Of a DNA stretch of 57,347 nucleotides, positions 17,092 to 27,001 are shown piece by piece. Under the pieces are notes generated by a model that was not told the origin of the DNA, ran no database searches, and saw only the letters and a program-made list of their open reading frames with translations. The DNA is taken from assembly GCA_946557105.1 (NCBI GenBank), contig CAMNSZ010000017.1, forward strand, positions 1 through 57,347, given 5' to 3'. This DNA is from an uncultured Lachnospiraceae bacterium. GTDB taxonomy: Bacteria > Bacillota > Clostridia > Lachnospirales > Lachnospiraceae. Position 1 is the stretch's first letter. Every line of letters begins with the position of its first letter. The position numbers were made by a program, and so were the translations under genes.

Positions 17092-20000
17092 TTAACGGTT
17101 TTCAATAGGTTTCGTTACATATTTAACATTTCCCTCTCCAAATGCCGCCTCCAGCCTGCTTTTTAGCTTATCGTCGGCATTTACCCTCAGGTTGGGCGGA
17201 AGAATCTTAATTCCCTTAGTGCTTTTCAAAAATATAATCACATCATCGTTTCCATCGGAATCGGCTATAGACTCTATCAGCTTCTCCCTTGAGGCGTCAT
17301 AGCTTTCCGCATCGGCAAACTGAATCCACACTCCGTAAGGCATGCTTTGCAATTTTCCTGACTGTTCCGCATTCCGTCTGCTCTGCGCAGCTGCGCCTCT
17401 TCCCGGCATATATGAACCGCTGCCTGCCGGTTCGCCTTGACCGCCGCTCCTCTTAAGACTTAAAAAGCCTGCGCTTCCATAGCCTCTGCCATACCTCTCT
17501 TTAAAGAGCCCTCCGTCCTGTACCTCACCGGCCTCCTCAAAGCCCACAATCTGCTCGCATATCAGCTTCCCGTCCTTATCCTCCTCCAATGACACCCTTC
17601 CCCTGACAAATATTTTCGCCTCTTCCATAAGAAGGCTGCCATAACGTTCATAATCCTTAGGAAACACGACTACTTCCACATTTCCCACCAAATCCTCAAG
17701 ATTCAAAAAAGCCATCACCTTATCATTCTTTGTATATTTTATAGTTTTATCCGCTATCATACCCCCTATTATGGCGTTCGCCTGATCCTGCACACGGGTG
17801 GCATTGGTCTCCTCGTCCAATGCAAAATCATTTGTGGTATTGGTGATATATTTTCTCCACAGCTCCTGATACTCTTCCATAGGATGCCCGCTAATATAAA
17901 TACCCAGTACCTCCTTCTCAAAGGCAAGGAGCATTTCCTTGCCGTACTCTCCGACTTCGGGCATGCGGATATCAAACTCCTCCTTGCTGTCCTCCGAAGC
18001 TATGTCAAATAAGGACATCTGACCCGCCAGATTATTTTTCTTATCCCGGATAATATGCTCCAATATCTGTACATACACACTCATAAACTGCTTTCTGGTT
18101 CCTCCCAGACTGTCCAGCGCGCCCGCCTTGATAAAATTCTCAATGGCGCGCTTATTCATATCCTTGTCCGCCATACGAGTGATAAAATCCTTAAGATTCG
18201 TAAAGCGTCCTCTCTCCTGCCTCTCTTTCATGATTGCTTCAATCACGGGCCGCCCCACGCTTTTGATTGCCGTCAACCCATATCGGATGCTTCCTCCCGC
18301 TACGGAGAAGCCTGTCTCCCCTTCATTAATATCAGGAGGCAGCAGCTCAATCCCCATATTGCGACAGGTCAATATGTATTCGGAGACCTTCTTGTTATTA
18401 TCAATTACAGAGGTCAAAAGCGCCGCCATGAATTCAACCGGATAATAATATTTCAGATAGGCGGTCTGATAGGCAACCACCGCATAGCATGCCGCATGAG
18501 ACTTATTAAAGGCATACTTTGCAAAATCCATCATATCCTCAAAAATCTGGCCGGCCGTCTGCTCATCGATATGGTTTGCAACGCAGCCGGGCACGCCTGC
18601 CTCCTCGTTGCCATAGATAAAATTTACCCGCTCCTTCTCCATAACGGACTGCTTCTTCTTACTCATGGCACGGCGCACCAAATCGCTCCGCCCCAAAGTA
18701 TAACCGCCCAGATCCCTTACAATCTGCATCACCTGCTCCTGATATACGATACAGCCGTAGGTTGGGGCAAGGATAGGTTCCAGCTGCGGGCAGGAATAGG
18801 TCACCGCCGCGTGATTATTTTTCCCCTTGATATATTTGGGAATAAAGTCCATTGGGCCGGGACGGTACAGGGAAATTCCCGCGATTATATCCTCAAGGCT
18901 TTGGGGATGCAGCTCCTTCATAAAGCTTTTCATCCCTCCGCTTTCAAGCTGGAAAACGCCTTCGGTCCTACCTGTTCCTATAGAAGCAAGCACCTTTGAA
19001 TCCTCATAGTCGATAGCGTCCACATCGATAACTTCACCCTTGCTTTTTTCGATAAACCTTACGGCGTCATGAATCACGGTCAGCGTCCTAAGCCCCAAAA
19101 AGTCCATTTTCAAAAGCCCCAGCTCCTCCAGAGTCGTCATGGTAAACTGCGTGGTTATGGAGCCGTCAGAGCCTCTGGAGAGCGGTACAAACTCGTCTGC
19201 AGACTTCTGGCAGATTACTACGCCCGCCGCATGCATGGAGGTATGACGCGGAAGCCCCTCAAGGCGCTTGCACATATCTATTAAGTAATGAACCTGCTCG
19301 TCCTCACTATAAAGCTTACGAAATTCCGGATTAATCTCCAAGGCACGGTTTAAGGTAATATTCAATTCGTTCGGAACCATCTTGGCAATGGAATCCACAA
19401 AGGCATACGGCAGATCCATTACACGTCCTACATCCCGAATCACTCCCTTCGCGGCAAGCGTACCAAAGGTGACAATCTGCACCACCTTATCCGCACCGTA
19501 TTTCCTTCCCACATAATCAATAACCTCCTGCCTTCTCTCGAAGCAGAAGTCGATATCTATATCGGGCATGGACACGCGCTCGGGATTTAAAAATCGCTCG
19601 AACAGCAGATTATATTTAATCGGGTCAATATTGGTAATTTTCAGACAATATGAAACAATGCTCCCCGCAGCCGAGCCCCGCCCAGGTCCCACCGGAATCC
19701 CGTTCATTCTTGCATAATTAATAAAATCCCACACAATCAGGAAATAATCCACATAACCCATAGCGCGGATAACCGACAGCTCATACATAAGCCGCTCTCT
19801 AAGCGACTGTCCGGTGTCTCCCGCAGGCGCTGTAATATCCTCATAACGCTCTGCCAGCCCGTCCATGCATAACTTATTAAGGTATTCCCATGCATCATAG
19901 CCCTTTGGCACCTCAAACTTAGGCAGCTTAGTCACCCCAAACTCTATCTCCACATTACATCTGTCTGCTATTATCTGGGTATTTTCCACTGCGTTCCATG

Positions 20001-20772
20001 CATAGGGAAACAGCCCCTTCATTTCCTCCTCGCTCTTGACAAAATACTGTCCGCCCTCATAGCGCATTCTATCCTGATCGGAAAGCTTTTTTGCCGTCTG
20101 GAGGCATAGCAGGATATCGTGGGCGTCCGCGTCCTCCGCATAAGTATAATGCACGTCATTGGTAGCAACCAACGGTATGTCAAGCTCCCTGCTTATTTTA
20201 AGCAGCTCGGTATTTACCAGTTTCTGTTCAGGTATACCGTGATCCTGCAGCTCCAAAAAATAATTTCCTTTTCCGAAGCATGCCTCATATTTTTGGACAC
20301 ACTTACGCGCCTCACCAAGCAGCCCCTTTGTAATATAGCGGGGAACCTCGCCCGCCAGACATGCCGAAAGGGCGATAATGCCCTCGTGATATTCCTGCAA
20401 TACCTCCATATCCACGCGGGGCTTATAATAATAGCCCTCTGTAAAGCCCTTGCTTACAATCTTAACCAGATTGGCATAACCAGTATTGTTCTCTGCCAGT
20501 AGCACCAAATGATGATAGCGCTCCTCCCCGCCGCTTAACTCCTTGTCAAAGCGGGAATTCGGCGCCACATAGACCTCGCAGCCTAAAATAGGCTTAATCC
20601 CCGCCTCCCTTGCGGCTTTATAAAAATCAATGACGCCATACATAACGCCATGATCCGTGATTGCCGCGCTATCCATTCCCAGCTCCTTTACCCTTGCTAC
20701 ATATTCTTTTATCTTGTTGGAACCGTCCAGAAGAGAATATTCCGTGTGAACATGCAAATGCGCAAATGCCAT
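17092..20772 (-). CDS. dnaE: DNA polymerase III alpha subunit DnaE
   Basis: A replicative C-family DNA polymerase of 1226 residues. The N-terminal PHP domain (FAHLHVHTEYSLLDG, about 2-200) keeps the metal-binding His pattern. The palm contains the catalytic MPDIDIDF (near residue 405) and PGRGSAAGSIVSYCL. A helix-hairpin-helix region precedes a C-terminal OB-fold (ATRVQDQANAIIGGMIADK onward). A Gly/Ser/Arg-rich linker at about 1085-1142 joins the OB-fold to the last alpha/beta segment and looks disordered. In Firmicutes with PolC, DnaE extends primers; PolC is not in this window. GGAG lies before the ATG. It heads the dnaE-pfkA-spoU-proC run. Confidence 0.96.
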   Translation of the reverse strand: MAFAHLHVHTEYSLLDGSNKIKEYVARVKELGMDSAAITDHGVMYGVIDFYKAAREAGIKPILGCEVYVAPNSRFDKELSGGEERYHHLVLLAENNTGYANLVKIVSKGFTEGYYYKPRVDMEVLQEYHEGIIALSACLAGEVPRYITKGLLGEARKCVQKYEACFGKGNYFLELQDHGIPEQKLVNTELLKISRELDIPLVATNDVHYTYAEDADAHDILLCLQTAKKLSDQDRMRYEGGQYFVKSEEEMKGLFPYAWNAVENTQIIADRCNVEIEFGVTKLPKFEVPKGYDAWEYLNKLCMDGLAERYEDITAPAGDTGQSLRERLMYELSVIRAMGYVDYFLIVWDFINYARMNGIPVGPGRGSAAGSIVSYCLKITNIDPIKYNLLFERFLNPERVSMPDIDIDFCFERRQEVIDYVGRKYGADKVVQIVTFGTLAAKGVIRDVGRVMDLPYAFVDSIAKMVPNELNITLNRALEINPEFRKLYSEDEQVHYLIDMCKRLEGLPRHTSMHAAGVVICQKSADEFVPLSRGSDGSITTQFTMTTLEELGLLKMDFLGLRTLTVIHDAVRFIEKSKGEVIDVDAIDYEDSKVLASIGTGRTEGVFQLESGGMKSFMKELHPQSLEDIIAGISLYRPGPMDFIPKYIKGKNNHAAVTYSCPQLEPILAPTYGCIVYQEQVMQIVRDLGGYTLGRSDLVRRAMSKKKQSVMEKERVNFIYGNEEAGVPGCVANHIDEQTAGQIFEDMMDFAKYAFNKSHAACYAVVAYQTAYLKYYYPVEFMAALLTSVIDNNKKVSEYILTCRNMGIELLPPDINEGETGFSVAGGSIRYGLTAIKSVGRPVIEAIMKERQERGRFTNLKDFITRMADKDMNKRAIENFIKAGALDSLGGTRKQFMSVYVQILEHIIRDKKNNLAGQMSLFDIASEDSKEEFDIRMPEVGEYGKEMLLAFEKEVLGIYISGHPMEEYQELWRKYITNTTNDFALDEETNATRVQDQANAIIGGMIADKTIKYTKNDKVMAFLNLEDLVGNVEVVVFPKDYERYGSLLMEEAKIFVRGRVSLEEDKDGKLICEQIVGFEEAGEVQDGGLFKERYGRGYGSAGFLSLKRSGGQGEPAGSGSYMPGRGAAAQSRRNAEQSGKLQSMPYGVWIQFADAESYDASREKLIESIADSDGNDDVIIFLKSTKGIKILPPNLRVNADDKLKSRLEAAFGEGNVKYVTKPIENR

Positions 20773-20904
20773 GGCAAATGACTCCTTTGTGTAAAATAAT
20801 ATCGTGATTACTTAATGAGTATATCATACCATACCCCGGAAACATTTGCTATGATGTTTCTGGGAAATTTATACGCGGGATTTATTTCCGGCGGCTTTTG
20901 ACTG

Positions 20905-20936
20905 CAAAAAGGGCAAATCCTCAGATTTGCCCTTTA
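20905..20936 (-). terminator. Rho-independent terminator of metK
   Basis: AAAGGGCAAATC and GATTTGCCCTTT pair almost perfectly around a four-base loop, and the minus-strand arm runs into TTTTTGC. It lies about 40 bp after the metK stop. Confidence 0.92.
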
Positions 20937-20977
20937 CTTGATAGCTTTATATCAGTCTTTTATTTTAAATACGAAGC

Positions 20978-22168
20978 TTATGCCAGATATTTTTTGAGAA
21001 CGTCCACTTTATCCGCCTTTTCCCATGACAAATCCGCATCCGTGCGTCCAAAATGTCCGTAAGCGGCAGTCTGCTTGTAAATAGGACGACGAAGATCCAG
21101 CATTTTGATAATGCCGGCAGGTCTCAAATCAAAATTCTCTCTGATAATGTCAACCAATCTGTCGTCGCTCAGCCTTCCGGTGCCAAAGGTATCTACCATA
21201 ACGGAGGTAGGCTGCGCTACGCCGATTGCGTAAGACAGCTGTATCTCACACTTATCCGCAAGACCTGCCGCCACGATATTTTTCGCCACATAACGCGCCG
21301 CGTATGCGGCGCTTCTGTCTACCTTCGTACAGTCCTTGCCGGAAAAGGCGCCGCCGCCGTGGCGCGCATATCCGCCGTAGGTATCCACGATTATTTTACG
21401 TCCCGTCAATCCGCTGTCACCGTTTGGACCTCCAATCACAAAACGACCCGTGGGGTTGATAAAAAATTTTGTCTTGTCGTCAATCATTTCCTTAGGCAAA
21501 ATTTCATCGAATATATATTTCTTAACATCCTCGTGAATCTTCTCCTGCGTTACCTTTTCGTCATGCTGTGTGGACAATACCACCGCTTCCAGACGGAAGG
21601 GCTTACCGTTTTCGTCATATTCCACAGATACCTGACTCTTGCCGTCAGGTCTCAGATAAGGCAGGGTTCCGTCCTTGCGCACCTTTGTAAGCTGCTTTGT
21701 CAGCTTATGAGCCAGCGCAATAGGATAGGGCATAAGCTCGGGAGTCTCGTTGGTGGCAAAGCCAAACATCATACCCTGATCTCCCGCGCCGATTGCCTCT
21801 AACTGCTCATCCGTCATATTGTTTTCTTTCGCTTCCAATGCCTTATCCACACCCATGGCAATATCGGTAGACTGCTTATCCAGTGAAACCATGACAGCAC
21901 ATGTGTTACCGTCAAAGCCCTTTTCCGATGCGTCATACCCTATTTCGGTTACCGTTTTTCTCACAATGGCGGGAATATCAATATTTGCCTTAGTAGTAAC
22001 CTCTCCCATAACAAGCACAAAGCCCGTGTTTGTACAGGTCTCACATGCAACGCGGCTGAAAGGATCCTGCTCCATCAACGCGTCCAATACGGCATCTGAC
22101 ACTGCGTCACAAATTTTGTCGGGATGCCCTTCCGTCACCGATTCTGATGTAAATAATCTCTTCTCCAT
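20978..22168 (-). CDS. metK: S-adenosylmethionine synthetase
   Basis: It makes S-adenosylmethionine from methionine and ATP. At 396 residues it is the family's usual size. The start [17 protein letters not shown], the hexapeptide [12 protein letters not shown] and the glycine loop [23 protein letters not shown] are all present. AAAGGAG precedes the ATG. A SAM-I riboswitch with its own terminator lies upstream, so expression should fall when SAM is plentiful. Its own terminator follows, making it a single-gene unit. Confidence 0.98.
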   Translation of the reverse strand: MEKRLFTSESVTEGHPDKICDAVSDAVLDALMEQDPFSRVACETCTNTGFVLVMGEVTTKANIDIPAIVRKTVTEIGYDASEKGFDGNTCAVMVSLDKQSTDIAMGVDKALEAKENNMTDEQLEAIGAGDQGMMFGFATNETPELMPYPIALAHKLTKQLTKVRKDGTLPYLRPDGKSQVSVEYDENGKPFRLEAVVLSTQHDEKVTQEKIHEDVKKYIFDEILPKEMIDDKTKFFINPTGRFVIGGPNGDSGLTGRKIIVDTYGGYARHGGGAFSGKDCTKVDRSAAYAARYVAKNIVAAGLADKCEIQLSYAIGVAQPTSVMVDTFGTGRLSDDRLVDIIRENFDLRPAGIIKMLDLRRPIYKQTAAYGHFGRTDADLSWEKADKVDVLKKYLA

Positions 22169-22253
22169 ACTCTCTCCTTTTCCTTTGAAATAAATTCATA
22201 AAAACGTACTTAGCCTACGAGTCTTGCTTTGCAATCTCGTCGTTACCTGTTCA

Positions 22254-22282
22254 ATAAAAAAATCCGCTTACAAAAAGCGGAC
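22254..22282 (-). terminator. Intrinsic terminator of the SAM-I riboswitch
   Basis: The minus strand reads TCCGCTT, a short loop, AAGCGGA, then seven T residues. It lies directly after the aptamer and before metK, the standard expression platform for turning transcription off when SAM binds. Confidence 0.92.
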
Positions 22283-22304
22283 CGTATCTTTCGATAATCA
22301 AATC

Positions 22305-22406
22305 CTCTTATTGTTCGATAATTACTCGCTCAGGGGGGGCACCTTCCTCTACGGGGTTGCCGTGGCTTCATTGATCCTATGTATCTCCACCAGCTCTGAA
22401 TAAGAG
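22305..22406 (-). promoter_or_regulatory. SAM-I (S-box) riboswitch upstream of metK
   Basis: The minus strand shows the S-box framework. The P1 arms are CTCTTATT (22406-22399) and AATAAGAG (22312-22305). Between them lie CAGAGCTGGTGGAG, GGATCAATGAAGCC, CGGCAACC and AAGGTGC, the conserved kink-turn, binding-pocket and P3/P4 elements. It controls metK through the adjacent terminator. It occupies most of the 404-bp gap between metK and murA; the rest holds a promoter and the murA hairpin. Confidence 0.96.
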
Positions 22407-22473
22407 AAATATCTACACCTTACGGTGCAGAATCACAATATGGAATTTTCTTATCATAATTAAACTACTATAA

Positions 22474-22503
22474 AATATACTTTCTTGTCAAGTAATTTAT
22501 CAA
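22474..22503 (-). promoter_or_regulatory. Candidate promoter for the riboswitch-metK transcript
   Basis: On the minus strand TTGATA (22503-22498) and TATATT (22479-22474) are separated by 18 bp, about 70 bp before the aptamer. A TTGACA at 22491-22486 is also present but lacks a well-spaced -10. Confidence 0.5.
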
Positions 22504-22527
22504 AAAAAATGTTTTTTTATAGAAACA

Positions 22528-22566
22528 CGCCGGCAGCAGGCTTAAAATCCCTGCCTGACGCCGGCG
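22528..22566 (-). terminator. GC-rich hairpin following murA
   Basis: CGCCGGC...AGGCAGG pairs with CCTGCTGCCGGCG across a short loop directly after the murA stop. The following T-run is weak (GTGTTTCT), so termination may be partial. Confidence 0.65.
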
Positions 22567-22572
22567 CCGACA

Positions 22573-23865
22573 TTATCCGATTTTTAATTTAAACTTACGC
22601 AAATCCCTCTCGGAATTCATAACCTCTATCTGGGCTCCCAAATTTTGCAGCTTTAGGTGAAAATCCTCATACCCGCGCTCTATATAGTGAATATCATCCA
22701 CCGTTGTAAAGCCCTCCGCCGCAAGCGCCGCTATTACGAGCGCCGCTCCCGCACGCAAATCGGGCACCGAAATGCTGGCGCCGGTATATTTCTCCACACC
22801 GTCAATAATCGCCGTATTTCCCTCAACCTTTATATTTGCACCCATGCGGGTCAGCTCGTCCACATACTTAAACCGATTCTCAAAAATGCTTTCCGTCACG
22901 ATGCTGGTTCCTTTGGAGAGTGCCAGCGCCACCGTTATCTGAGGCTGCATATCAGTCGGAAAGCCCGGATACGGCAGTGTCTTTACATGCGTATGCATTA
23001 AAGGCTTCGAGGAGACCACACGAATACAATCATCCGCTTCCTCCACCTCGCAGCCTACTTCCAAGAGCTTCGCAGTGATGGATTCCAAGTGCTTTGGTAT
23101 CACATTTTTAACGGTCACATCCCCCTTGGTAACTGCCGCCGCAAACATAAAAGTACCCGCCTCTATCTGATCCGGAATAATGGTATATTCCGTACCGTGA
23201 AGCTTAGTAACTCCCTTTATACGAATCACGTCCGTGCCCGCTCCCTTAATATTTGCACCCATGCTGTTGAGAAAATTTGCCAAGTCAACCACATGAGGCT
23301 CTTTTGCCGCATTTTCTATGATCGTTAAGCCTTCTGCCATAGTAGCAGCCATCATAACATTTATAGTAGCGCCTACGCTGACTACATCCATATATATATG
23401 GCTTCCCGTCAAATGCTCCGCCTTCGTTTTGATTAGGCCATGTTCTATAAGAACCTCCGCTCCCAGAGCACGAAATCCCTTTATATGCTGGTCAATAGCA
23501 CGGCAGCCAATATCACAGCCGCCGGGAAGTACCACCTCCGCATGCTTATACTTTCCTAACAGGGCTCCTATCAAATAATATGACGCCCTTATTTTTTTGA
23601 TATTTTCATCCTCTACTACCAAATCGCTGATATTTGCCGCATTCAGAACAACGCTGTGGCGCTCCCTGCGCTTTACTAGCACGCCGATATTCTGCATTGC
23701 CTTAAGAAGCACGTTCGTATCTCGTACGTCAGGCATATTTTCTATATATACGGTCTCATCCGTCATCACGGAGGCAGCAAGAATAGGAAGTGCCGCATTT
23801 TTGGCACCTCCTATTTCCACTTCTCCCACTAATGGATTACCGCCTTTTATTGCGTATTGTTCCAT
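22573..23865 (-). CDS. murA: UDP-N-acetylglucosamine 1-carboxyvinyltransferase
   Basis: It transfers enolpyruvate from PEP to UDP-GlcNAc, the first committed step of peptidoglycan synthesis. The 430-residue protein shows the EPSP-synthase-like two-domain repeat (GGAKNAALPILAAS near the start). The catalytic, fosfomycin-target cysteine is in LPGGCDIGCRAIDQHIKGF (about residue 115). AGAGG precedes the ATG. Firmicutes often carry two copies; which one this is cannot be told here. It follows the M23 endopeptidase gene by 111 bp on the same strand. Confidence 0.96.
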   Translation of the reverse strand: MEQYAIKGGNPLVGEVEIGGAKNAALPILAASVMTDETVYIENMPDVRDTNVLLKAMQNIGVLVKRRERHSVVLNAANISDLVVEDENIKKIRASYYLIGALLGKYKHAEVVLPGGCDIGCRAIDQHIKGFRALGAEVLIEHGLIKTKAEHLTGSHIYMDVVSVGATINVMMAATMAEGLTIIENAAKEPHVVDLANFLNSMGANIKGAGTDVIRIKGVTKLHGTEYTIIPDQIEAGTFMFAAAVTKGDVTVKNVIPKHLESITAKLLEVGCEVEEADDCIRVVSSKPLMHTHVKTLPYPGFPTDMQPQITVALALSKGTSIVTESIFENRFKYVDELTRMGANIKVEGNTAIIDGVEKYTGASISVPDLRAGAALVIAALAAEGFTTVDDIHYIERGYEDFHLKLQNLGAQIEVMNSERDLRKFKLKIG

Positions 23866-23976
23866 TTATTTCTACCTCTTGTTCAGGGTTAAAATTCCAA
23901 TTCTTATAAAGGAGAGTACCACATTTTGGCGAATTTGTAAATAGAATGCACGTTCTGTATAATTCCATCCGGCAAA

Positions 23977-25584
23977 TCAATCCAAGTATGATAACGGATT
24001 TACCTGTTTACCTCCAATCAGAATTTCAAAATGCACATGCGGCCCCGAAGTAATCCCCGTATTACCGCTGAGCGCTATGCGTTCTCCCTGCTTCACTGTT
24101 TGTCCTGCTTTCACCAATACCTTGCTCAAATGGGCATATCTGGTCTGACGGCCGTCCTCATGATTGATATATACAACATAGCCGTAACCGCTTCCCCAGC
24201 CTGCTTTAGCCACCGTTCCCCCACAGGAAGCGTACACCGGGGTGCCTGTAGGCACTGCCCAGTCGACTCCCTTATGATAGGTACTGGCTCCCTTAGTCGG
24301 TGCCTTACGTCTGCCAAAGCCGGAGGTCTGCCTTCCTCCGGAAATAGGCTTGATATAGGATGGCGGTATCCTTGTGCCTCTTTCCACAATCTTAGGCACC
24401 GCCTCCATTACCACTTCTTCCTTCAGTATTTCTCTTTCAACCCTTTTATCGTTCAGATAGGTTTCGTTTGCAACAATTTTTCTAAAGCCCGCCGAAGGAG
24501 CCTGCAGCACCTTCGTCTGTGTAGTATACCAACTATCGTTATCTACATAGATAATATCCGCGTCATAAATTTCTTCATAATAATTTTCTTCCACACGTGT
24601 CACGGAAAGCTCAGGCTCCGGCACTGTGATAATTAACTTTTGGCCCACCCGGATAGGAGTATTAATGGACTCCAGCGTTTCACTGTTCATCTCCACAATT
24701 TTTTCCATGGGAATGTTTACCTTTATGGAAATCTCAGACAGTGTATCCCCCGCAACAATCTCATATTCACCGGGAGTTTCCTGTTCCTTCGTCACCTCGT
24801 TAATGGCCGTCTCCAAATCCGTCAGCTGGTTCTGCGGAAGATAAGTTTCCACAATCTCGACTTCCTCCGCAAAATCCATACTCAATATGCCAAAGTCATA
24901 GTCCTCAAAATCCTTCTCTCCCTCTTTGGGCGCCTCCTGCTTTAAGTCCTCAAAAAAGCCCTGAACGCCCGCCTTAGTGTAATCTGCCATATCTGCTTCC
25001 TCTTTAGCGCTTTGCTCCTGAGAAGACAGTACTTGCGTAGTCAGCACATTGAACTCTCGTAAGTCGTCATGTACCAGCTCTACAACAAATTTTTTTTCAG
25101 TGTCATATTTATCTATTGCCGCCTGTAACAGGGCGCATACTTCTTCTACGTTGGCGAGGTTTACCATATATTCGTTTACTTTCAAGGTATATGCATGATG
25201 CATTGTCTGCTGAACGCTGCCCTTCAATGCTTCCGTCATATTGGTCAAAACCTTCTCGTTGTCATCAACCTTTCCCCAAAGCACCTCCTCGCCGGTCACC
25301 TCCAACTCCACGTCCATGAAGGTAAGCTTATCGCTTTGAGCCGCAATGCTCCTTCTTGCCGAGACAAACAAGCTTTCCGCCTGACTCATTTCACCTACGG
25401 TACCCACCTGTTGCCCGTTAATCAATATATGAAAAAAGTTCTCTCCCGTCTTCTCAAACGAGACGTATCCTCTCACCAAGAACAGGCAGCAAAACAATGT
25501 CAGCACTGTAAGCTTAGTATATGTAAATTTTACTCTTTTATAATAGCGTGTAAATTTTTTCATCAGTTTTATTTTCTCAATCAT
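23977..25584 (-). CDS. Membrane-anchored LysM-G5-M23 peptidoglycan endopeptidase
   Basis: A 535-residue exported wall enzyme. A single hydrophobic segment (about 23-38) anchors or exports it. An uncharacterised region (40-270) is followed by LysM (about 276-325, YEIVAGDTLSEISIKVNIP), a G5-like strand domain (about 335-405) and an M23/LytM metalloprotease (about 415-535). Zinc ligands are visible in YHKGVDW and GPHVHFE. It probably cuts peptide cross-links. No strong ribosome-binding site marks the start; ATGs at 25584 and 25563 are both possible. The divergent dinB gene begins 171 bp away, so the gap holds two promoters. Confidence 0.9.
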   Translation of the reverse strand: MIEKIKLMKKFTRYYKRVKFTYTKLTVLTLFCCLFLVRGYVSFEKTGENFFHILINGQQVGTVGEMSQAESLFVSARRSIAAQSDKLTFMDVELEVTGEEVLWGKVDDNEKVLTNMTEALKGSVQQTMHHAYTLKVNEYMVNLANVEEVCALLQAAIDKYDTEKKFVVELVHDDLREFNVLTTQVLSSQEQSAKEEADMADYTKAGVQGFFEDLKQEAPKEGEKDFEDYDFGILSMDFAEEVEIVETYLPQNQLTDLETAINEVTKEQETPGEYEIVAGDTLSEISIKVNIPMEKIVEMNSETLESINTPIRVGQKLIITVPEPELSVTRVEENYYEEIYDADIIYVDNDSWYTTQTKVLQAPSAGFRKIVANETYLNDKRVEREILKEEVVMEAVPKIVERGTRIPPSYIKPISGGRQTSGFGRRKAPTKGASTYHKGVDWAVPTGTPVYASCGGTVAKAGWGSGYGYVVYINHEDGRQTRYAHLSKVLVKAGQTVKQGERIALSGNTGITSGPHVHFEILIGGKQVNPLSYLD

Positions 25585-25640
25585 TTATGATTTTTTGTAA
25601 CAAATCCGTAACAGATTTATTCTATCAGCATTTATTTGGA

Positions 25641-25668
25641 TTGTAAAGTGTCTATTGTATGGTAAAAT
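25641..25668 (+). promoter_or_regulatory. Candidate promoter for dinB
   Basis: TTGTAA (25641-25646) and TAAAAT (25663-25668) are separated by 16 bp. A GTCTATT/AATAGAC inverted repeat (25650-25671) surrounds the -10. I found no recognisable Firmicutes LexA box. Confidence 0.4.
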
Positions 25669-25755
25669 AGACGTGGAAACAGTTTCGTCATGGGAAACTG
25701 CTACAATCGTCACACTCAAAATACTTGCGCAATCTGCCAAAGGGAGGTTCCTTAT

Positions 25756-26973
25756 ATGCCGGAACAAATTATTTTTCATATCGACGTCAATTCCGCATTT
25801 CTAAGCTGGTCCGCTCTTAAACTGCTTCATGCCGGCGAAACCGTGGACCTGCGTCTGATTCCTTCTATTATAGGCGGCGACATGGCAAAGCGCCACGGAG
25901 TCGTGTTGGCGAAATCCATTCCGGCAAAGGCATATGGCATATCTACCGGCGAACCTGTGATAAATGCTTTCCGCAAATGCCCGAATTTGGTAAATGTCGC
26001 TCCTGACCATACGCTCTATGAGCAAATGAGCTCAAAGCTTATGGAGCTTCTATACGACATCTCTCCCGACCTCGAACAGGTCAGTATAGATGAATGCTTT
26101 ATGGATTATACCCCTATTTCCGGTAAATATACGTCCCCTGAGACAGCCGCAGAAATAATTAGAGAAAATATATACCAAACTCTTGGCTTTACGGTCAATA
26201 TCGGCATTTCCGACAAAAAAGTTCTTGCCAAGATGGCTTCGGATTTTCAAAAGCCCAATAGGACCCACACTTTATACTCATGGGAAATTCAGGAAAAAAT
26301 ATGGCATATGCCTGTTTCCTCTCTTTTTATGTGCGGCCGTTCCAGCGTAGAAACCTTAAAAAAATTAGGCATTCTCACTATCGGAGAACTGGCCGGCGCC
26401 GACCCGGCCATTTTGGAAGCTCACTTAAAGAGCCACGGTATCACACTATGGCAATATGCAAACGGACAGGATGATTCCTCCGTCCTGCCTCAACCCGCAC
26501 AGTTAAAGGGAATCGGCAATTCCATTACCTTGACAAGCGACGCTCTCACCAGAGACGAGGCATTGAGGGCGATTCTTAGCCTGTCCGAATCGGTGTCACG
26601 CCGCCTCCGCGCTTCCCGCAGACTTGCAGGACTCGTCTGCACGGAAATAAAATACAATACCTTCAAATCCGTCTCCCACCAAATGCTTTTGGATACTCCC
26701 TCCTCTTCAACGGACGTCATTTATAAGCATTCATGTCATTTATTTGACGAGCTCTGGAACGGCACCCCCATAAGGCTTTTGGGCGTGCGTACTGCAAGGC
26801 TTGTGGAGGAGGATTCACCTGTTCAGCTGAACCTTTTCGATTATTCCGCCCCCATGTCCGAAAAACAACAGCGTCTAAACGCTGCGGTAGACAATATCAG
26901 AGCTCGTTTCGGCAAAGACGCCATAAAAAGAGGGAGTCTGTTAAACTCCCAAGATGAATATAAAAAGCACTAA
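25756..26973 (+). CDS. dinB: Y-family DNA polymerase (DinB/Pol IV type)
   Basis: An error-prone translesion DNA polymerase of 405 residues. The N-terminal catalytic motif is HIDVNSAFLSW, and SIDECFMDYT holds the second metal-binding acidic pair. Thumb and little-finger domains follow. A beta-clamp-binding motif (QLNLF) lies near the C-terminus, so it should join the replication fork. GGGAGG nine bases before the ATG at 25756 fixes the start; the ATG at 25690 adds 22 implausible residues. It is one of few plus-strand genes here and converges with the flavin reductase gene. Confidence 0.93.
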   Translation: MPEQIIFHIDVNSAFLSWSALKLLHAGETVDLRLIPSIIGGDMAKRHGVVLAKSIPAKAYGISTGEPVINAFRKCPNLVNVAPDHTLYEQMSSKLMELLYDISPDLEQVSIDECFMDYTPISGKYTSPETAAEIIRENIYQTLGFTVNIGISDKKVLAKMASDFQKPNRTHTLYSWEIQEKIWHMPVSSLFMCGRSSVETLKKLGILTIGELAGADPAILEAHLKSHGITLWQYANGQDDSSVLPQPAQLKGIGNSITLTSDALTRDEALRAILSLSESVSRRLRASRRLAGLVCTEIKYNTFKSVSHQMLLDTPSSSTDVIYKHSCHLFDELWNGTPIRLLGVRTARLVEEDSPVQLNLFDYSAPMSEKQQRLNAAVDNIRARFGKDAIKRGSLLNSQDEYKKH

Positions 26974-27001
26974 CCTTGCCCCTCAAAAAAGAATACTTCT
27001 T

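Noticed and set aside
18055..18999. Plus-strand open frame of 314 codons
   Set aside because: It is antisense to the dnaE polymerase core, with composition typical of a shadow frame and no start signal.
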